NCBI GenBank assembly: GCA_035274225.1
Contig: DATEOK010000205.1
Coordinates: forward strand, 1-9,900
From: Dongia_A sp035274225
Lineage (GTDB): Bacteria > Pseudomonadota > Alphaproteobacteria > Dongiales > Dongiaceae
Reading direction: 5' to 3'
DNA: 9,900 bases
In this document: in pieces, positions 6,817-9,900 of the stretch
Layout: each line of letters begins with the position of its first letter
Numbering within the stretch: the first letter of the stretch is position 1
Translations under genes and position numbers: made by a program
Notes under the pieces: model-generated
Database searches by the model: none
Told to the model about the DNA's origin: nothing
The model's input: only the letters and a program-made list of their open reading frames with translations

Positions 6817-7641
6817 ATGGTTTCCGAACACGAACTGAATCAATTCCACGATGTCGAGCTCGATGGCTGGCGCAGGCTCGCCGCCGGCTACGCGCGGCAG
6901 CTGGCGCAGTTGATGTCGCAGGCGATCGACCCGCTATTGGACGCCGCCGCATTCACGGCGGGTGCATACGTGCTCGACCTGTGCTGCGGGCCGGGCCACG
7001 CCTCGGATGCCATCCGCCGGCGCGGCAGCGTCCCGCTCGGCATCGATTTCGCGCCGGAGATGATCGTGCTGGCCAGGCAGAAGTGGCCCGGCCTCGCATT
7101 CGAGGTCGGCGATGCGGAGAACCTGGCGGAGCCGGACCAGTCGTGCGACGCGGCGGTGATGAATTTCGGCCTGCTGCATTTGGCGCGGCCGGAGGCGGCG
7201 CTGCACCACATCGCGCGCGTGCTGAAACCGGGCGGACGCTTCGCCTTCACCGTCTGGGCGACGCCGGCGGACAGCGTCGGGCACCGCATCATGCTGGGCG
7301 CGCTCAATGCGCACGGCACGATGGACGTGGGGTTGCCGGCCGGGCCGCCGCTGTTCCGTTTTGCCGATCAACGGGAATGCACCGCGTTGTTCGCCGGCGC
7401 CGGCCTTGACGACATGACGTTCCGCAAGCTGCCGCTGCGCCTGGATGTGCCGGCGCCAGACGGGCTGTTCGATGCTTACACGGCCGGCGCGGTCCGTATC
7501 GCCATCATCCTGGCGCGGCAAACGCCGGACGCGCTGGGCAGGATCCGCGATGCCGTGCGCGCGGCCTGCGCCGAGTACGAGCACGACGGCATGCTGCACG
7601 TTCCGATGGCGGCGGTGCTGGTAAGCGGGCGGAAGGCGTGA
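6817..7641 (+). CDS. Class I SAM-dependent methyltransferase
   Basis: This 274-residue cytoplasmic methyltransferase has the Rossmann-like class I fold. The glycine-rich motif I is VLDLCCGPGHA (52-62), the acidic residue binding the ribose is in GIDFAPEM (75-82), the adenine-side motif is GDAENL (98-103), motif IV is DAAVMNFGLLHL (111-122), and RVLKPGGRFAFTVW (134-147) forms the post-core strand. It resembles UbiE/Methyltransf_11-type enzymes, but the acceptor is not identifiable. ATG 6817 is set by a GGAGG at 6806-6810, six bases upstream; the frame is open further upstream but without a comparable site. It lies 25 bases after the VOC gene, so the two are probably co-transcribed. Its stop is one base from the convergent stop of the dipeptidase gene, with no terminator between them. 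Confidence 0.88.
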   Translation: MVSEHELNQFHDVELDGWRRLAAGYARQLAQLMSQAIDPLLDAAAFTAGAYVLDLCCGPGHASDAIRRRGSVPLGIDFAPEMIVLARQKWPGLAFEVGDAENLAEPDQSCDAAVMNFGLLHLARPEAALHHIARVLKPGGRFAFTVWATPADSVGHRIMLGALNAHGTMDVGLPAGPPLFRFADQRECTALFAGAGLDDMTFRKLPLRLDVPAPDGLFDAYTAGAVRIAIILARQTPDALGRIRDAVRAACAEYEHDGMLHVPMAAVLVSGRKA

Positions 7642-7642
7642 G

Positions 7643-8611
7643 CTATTTCCAGCTCTGCTCGGCGACGCGCAGGAAGTTGAGGCCGAAGATCTTGTCGATG
7701 TCGCTCGACCCGTAGCCGCGGCTGCGCAGGTTCTGCTCGATCTCCGGCAGCACTTCCGGGCCGGCGCCACCCGACAAGGTGCGGCCGTAGCGGCCGCTGG
7801 GCGGCCACCAGAAGGCGCGGTCCTCGTTCTTCGGATGATCGTCGAGCCCGAGGTCGAACGAGATGTCGACGCCGATCCCAACATGATCGGGCCCGACCCG
7901 CTGCACCATGTAGTCGATGTGGTTGGCCATCGGCTCGGCGAACTTGTCGTCGGTGCCGAGGAACAGGCGGATGCCGTTGATGCCGATGACGCCGCCGGTC
8001 GCGGCGCAGGCATCGATCTGCCGGTCGGTGATGTTGCGCTGGTGGTCGATCAAGGCGCGGGCGTTGGCGTGAGAGAAGATCACCGGCTTCTCCGACGTCT
8101 CCATGATGTCGAGGCTGGTGCGCTCGCCGTTGTGCGAGCAATCCATCATGATTCCGGCGCGGTTGATCGCGCGCACCACCTCGCGGCCATAGGCGGTGAG
8201 GCCGCTGTCCTCGTCGTGGCAGCCGCCGCCGACGGTGTTGTTGCGGTTATAGATGAGGTGCGCCTGCCGCACGCCGAGGTCGCGGTAGACCTCGACCATC
8301 GCGACATCCTCCAGCAGCATCTTCGAGCCCTCGAGGTCGAACGCCACCGCGAGCTTGCCTGCGGATTTCGCCGCTTTCACGTCGGCGAGCGTGTCCACCA
8401 GGCGGAATTCGTCGGGATGCTGGCTGAGCCAGTGGCGGAACCAGGCGATGGTCGTCATCACCTGCTCGATCGGGTTCATGTCCATGCCGACATTGATCGA
8501 GACGAAGTCGAACCCTGCCTTCTTGTGCCGCCTGAGCGCGCCCATGTCGATGCCGCTCAGCAGCGGCAGGCAGGAATGGGCGTCCCAGCGAATCGACGTG
8601 GCAGGCGGCAT
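7643..8611 (-). CDS. Membrane dipeptidase-like protein, peptidase family M19
   Basis: This 322-residue TIM-barrel metallohydrolase resembles renal dipeptidase. M19 enzymes use a dinuclear zinc site to cleave dipeptides, sometimes with D-residues. The site can be followed in order: DAHSCLP (10-16, H12 present), the bridging Glu in FDLEGS (E94), CSH (H160) and FSHANARAL (H181). RNIT follows at 192-195, and a GIGVD segment (D249) stands where the family has its catalytic Asp. The usual DGHNDLP motif has an Asp two residues after the His; here that position is Cys 14, so one metal ligand is changed. No signal peptide is visible, so it is probably cytoplasmic. GGAG lies seven bases upstream of ATG 8611. 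It is divergent from the tautomerase gene and ends one base from the methyltransferase stop. The real substrate is unknown. Confidence 0.85.
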   Translation of the reverse strand: MPPATSIRWDAHSCLPLLSGIDMGALRRHKKAGFDFVSINVGMDMNPIEQVMTTIAWFRHWLSQHPDEFRLVDTLADVKAAKSAGKLAVAFDLEGSKMLLEDVAMVEVYRDLGVRQAHLIYNRNNTVGGGCHDEDSGLTAYGREVVRAINRAGIMMDCSHNGERTSLDIMETSEKPVIFSHANARALIDHQRNITDRQIDACAATGGVIGINGIRLFLGTDDKFAEPMANHIDYMVQRVGPDHVGIGVDISFDLGLDDHPKNEDRAFWWPPSGRYGRTLSGGAGPEVLPEIEQNLRSRGYGSSDIDKIFGLNFLRVAEQSWK

Positions 8612-8665
8612 GATGGTCTCCGGCTTCGGGACGGCGATGGTCGGCGATCATGGCGCCGATTGCAA

Positions 8666-8703
8666 CCCGGTTCGGCGCATGCGATTCAGGAGCGCGAACC
8701 GGG
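8666..8703 (+). promoter_or_regulatory. Inverted repeat covering the tautomerase ribosome site
   Basis: A perfect 9-bp inverted repeat, CCCGGTTCG (8666-8674) and CGAACCGGG (8695-8703), has a 20-base loop in the 99-base gap between the M19 and tautomerase genes. Its right arm covers the first three bases of the GGGAGG ribosome site (8701-8706). In RNA the hairpin could hide that site; in DNA it could be a protein operator. A second inverted repeat overlaps it (GCGCCGA 8653-8659, TCGGCGC 8672-8678), so the two are mutually exclusive as RNA stems. Confidence 0.4.
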
Positions 8704-8711
8704 AGGAAACC

Positions 8712-9077
8712 ATGCCGCAGGTGCGAATCGAGACCCGCGATCATTGGCTGCAAGGCCGCAACGCGCAGCTGTTCCAGGCGATCCAGGACGGCCTGGTCGA
8801 AGGCATCAAGATTCCGCCGGACGACCAGTGCTTCCGCCTCATCACCTACGATGCCGCGCATTTCCCGACGCCGCCGGGCAAGACCGACCGGTGCATGGTG
8901 ATCGAGGTCGCGCTGGTCGCCGGCCGCACCCTGGCGGCGAAGCGCGGTGCCTACGCCGCGATCGCGCGCAACATCAAGGCGGCCTTCGGCATCGATCCAA
9001 GCGATCTGCGGATCGTACTGGAGGAGGTCAACCTCGATAACTGGGGCATCAACGGGAAGCCGGCCAGCGAACTCTAG
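8712..9077 (+). CDS. Tautomerase family protein (4-oxalocrotonate tautomerase-like superfamily)
   Basis: This 121-residue cytoplasmic protein starts MPQVRIE. After removal of Met, Pro-1 would be the catalytic base typical of the tautomerase superfamily. The length and the pattern fit the Tautomerase_2 group, with a beta-alpha-beta first half. A second unit follows: MVIEVALVAGRTLAAKRGAY at 62-81, a helix, then LRIVLEEVNLDNWGINGK. The DNWGINGK near the C terminus matches the ENWSFGNG-like end of that group as I know it. The reaction is probably a keto-enol tautomerisation or a related dehalogenation or hydration; the substrate is unknown. ATG 8712 is set by GGGAGG at 8701-8706 and by the need for Pro at position 2. 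The frame is open upstream to about 8355, but that part overlaps the M19 gene and is a shadow. Its TAG overlaps the opposing LysR stop inside CTAG. Confidence 0.85.
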   Translation: MPQVRIETRDHWLQGRNAQLFQAIQDGLVEGIKIPPDDQCFRLITYDAAHFPTPPGKTDRCMVIEVALVAGRTLAAKRGAYAAIARNIKAAFGIDPSDLRIVLEEVNLDNWGINGKPASEL

Positions 9078-9900
9078 GCGGAGCGTATCGAAGCGGGCGC
9101 CGTTCCGTCACATCCTACCGCTTCCAGCAGCCATGCCCGAAAGGCGCGCACCGCCGGCTGCACCATGCTCTCCGGCAGGTAGACCAGATGATAGGCCACG
9201 CCCTTCGGCAGGCCTTGCGGCAGCGGGGCGACCAGGCGGCCGGCGGCCAGCTCTTCGCCGATCAACGACCGGCGCGCCAGGATGATGCCCTTGCCGGCGA
9301 CAGCGGCCTGCACGCCGATGGCGGTGTCGACGAGGAGAGGGCCGCGCTTCCAGTCGATCTCGATGCCCTGGCCGGCGAACCACAGGCGCCAATCGTCGCG
9401 CGTCTCGATATGCAGCAGGCGGTGATGCAACAGATCGGCAGGCTTCTTCACGCGGCCCTTGCCGGCGATAAGGCGCGGGCTCGCGACCGGCACCAGGTCA
9501 TCGTCGATCAGCTTCTCGCTCACCAGGCCGGGATAGCGCCCGTTGCCGTGGCGGACGGCGAGATCGACCTGCTCGACCTTGAGGTCGAGCAGGCGCGTCG
9601 AGGCATCGATGCGGACATCGATGTCGGGATGCAGGTCCTGGAACTGCTGCAGCCGCGGCACCAGCCACTGCACGGCGAAGCCCGGCGTGCAGGTGATGCA
9701 GATGGAGCGCGGCACGCGCCCGGCCGACAGCTCCTCGGTGGCGGCGGCGATCTGGTCGAACGCGGCGCTCACGGCGGTCAAGTACGCGCGGCCCTCGGCA
9801 GTCGCCTGCACTTGGCGGGCGCGGCGCTCGAGCAGGGGAAAGCCGATCCACTGCTCCAGATTCTGGACTTGCTGGCTGACCGCGCTCGGGGTGACGTTTA
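9074..9900 (-). CDS. LysR-type transcriptional regulator, GcvA-like (partial, N terminus off right edge)
   Basis: The minus frame enters at the window end and is open to TAG at 9074-9076, giving 274 residues. The first visible residues, NVTPSAVSQQVQNLEQWIG, followed by LLERRARQVQATAEG, are the recognition helix and wing of the LysR winged helix. About 28 N-terminal residues are missing compared with the usual 300. The effector-binding domain follows, with ITCTPGFAVQWLVPRLQQF, HPDIDVRI, VDLAVRHGNGRYPGL and QAAVAGKGIILARRSLIGEE, the pattern of the GcvA-like group. An internal GTG at 9811 could be mistaken for a start but would remove the DNA-binding helix. The gene converges on the tautomerase gene with overlapping stops. 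Its own target promoter is probably outside the window, so a link to the tautomerase or M19 genes is only a guess. Confidence 0.92.
   Translation of the reverse strand, partial: NVTPSAVSQQVQNLEQWIGFPLLERRARQVQATAEGRAYLTAVSAAFDQIAAATEELSAGRVPRSICITCTPGFAVQWLVPRLQQFQDLHPDIDVRIDASTRLLDLKVEQVDLAVRHGNGRYPGLVSEKLIDDDLVPVASPRLIAGKGRVKKPADLLHHRLLHIETRDDWRLWFAGQGIEIDWKRGPLLVDTAIGVQAAVAGKGIILARRSLIGEELAAGRLVAPLPQGLPKGVAYHLVYLPESMVQPAVRAFRAWLLEAVGCDGTAPASIRSA

Noticed and set aside
8355..8711. Longer tautomerase reading frame starting upstream at 8355
   Set aside because: The extra part is antisense to the M19 gene. The catalytic Pro must follow the start Met, and the good ribosome site is at 8701-8706.
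9809..9811. GTG start at 9811 giving a complete LysR gene inside the window
   Set aside because: The same frame continues to the window end with the LysR recognition helix (TPSAVSQQV), so the gene is simply cut off by the window.

Overview
The window is GC-rich, gene-dense bacterial DNA. It carries a proteobacterial petABC cluster encoding the cytochrome bc1 complex, with hemF and a trmL-type gene divergent from it. Codon choice is strongly GC-ending. Together with the protein styles (Tat-targeted Rieske protein, separate cytochrome b and c1 genes, GcvA-like LysR), this suggests an aerobic alphaproteobacterium, probably close to the Rhodospirillales. That placement is inferred from gene content, not from a marker gene.

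Left part, minus strand (1-2843): a compact operon reads leftward from a near-consensus -10 box at 2882-2887. It contains trmL (tRNA wobble 2'-O-methyltransferase), hemF (oxygen-dependent coproporphyrinogen III oxidase) and a large open frame that leaves the window at base 1. The first two genes overlap by ATGA and the last two are 4 bases apart. The large open frame looks like a polysaccharide pyruvyl transferase domain joined to a glycosyltransferase-like domain. Two things are wrong or unusual here. hemF has an in-frame TAG after codon 194, with good HemF sequence continuing in the same frame. The large gene contains an exact 117-bp repeat, in frame, 507 bp apart, and one copy touches the window edge.

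Centre, plus strand (2844-5921): a 277-bp divergent intergenic region is followed by petA, petB and petC, which encode the Rieske protein, cytochrome b and cytochrome c1 of ubiquinol:cytochrome c reductase. The cluster ends in a strong intrinsic terminator. All expected cofactor ligands are present. Cytochrome b carries an unusually long segment before its last membrane helix.

Right part (5922-9900): accessory metabolic genes in mixed orientation. A glyoxalase-like (VOC) protein and a class I SAM methyltransferase form a probable two-gene unit. They converge, 1 bp apart, on an M19 dipeptidase-like gene, which is divergent from a small tautomerase-family gene. The tautomerase in turn overlaps tail to tail with a GcvA-like LysR regulator that runs off the right edge. 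The substrates of these enzymes cannot be read from the sequence.

No tRNA, rRNA, CRISPR array, insertion sequence or phage gene was seen. I found no convincing novel multi-gene system. The items most worth checking are the interrupted hemF, the repeat in the pyruvyl transferase/glycosyltransferase gene, the metal-ligand substitution in the M19 protein, and a hairpin over the tautomerase ribosome binding site.
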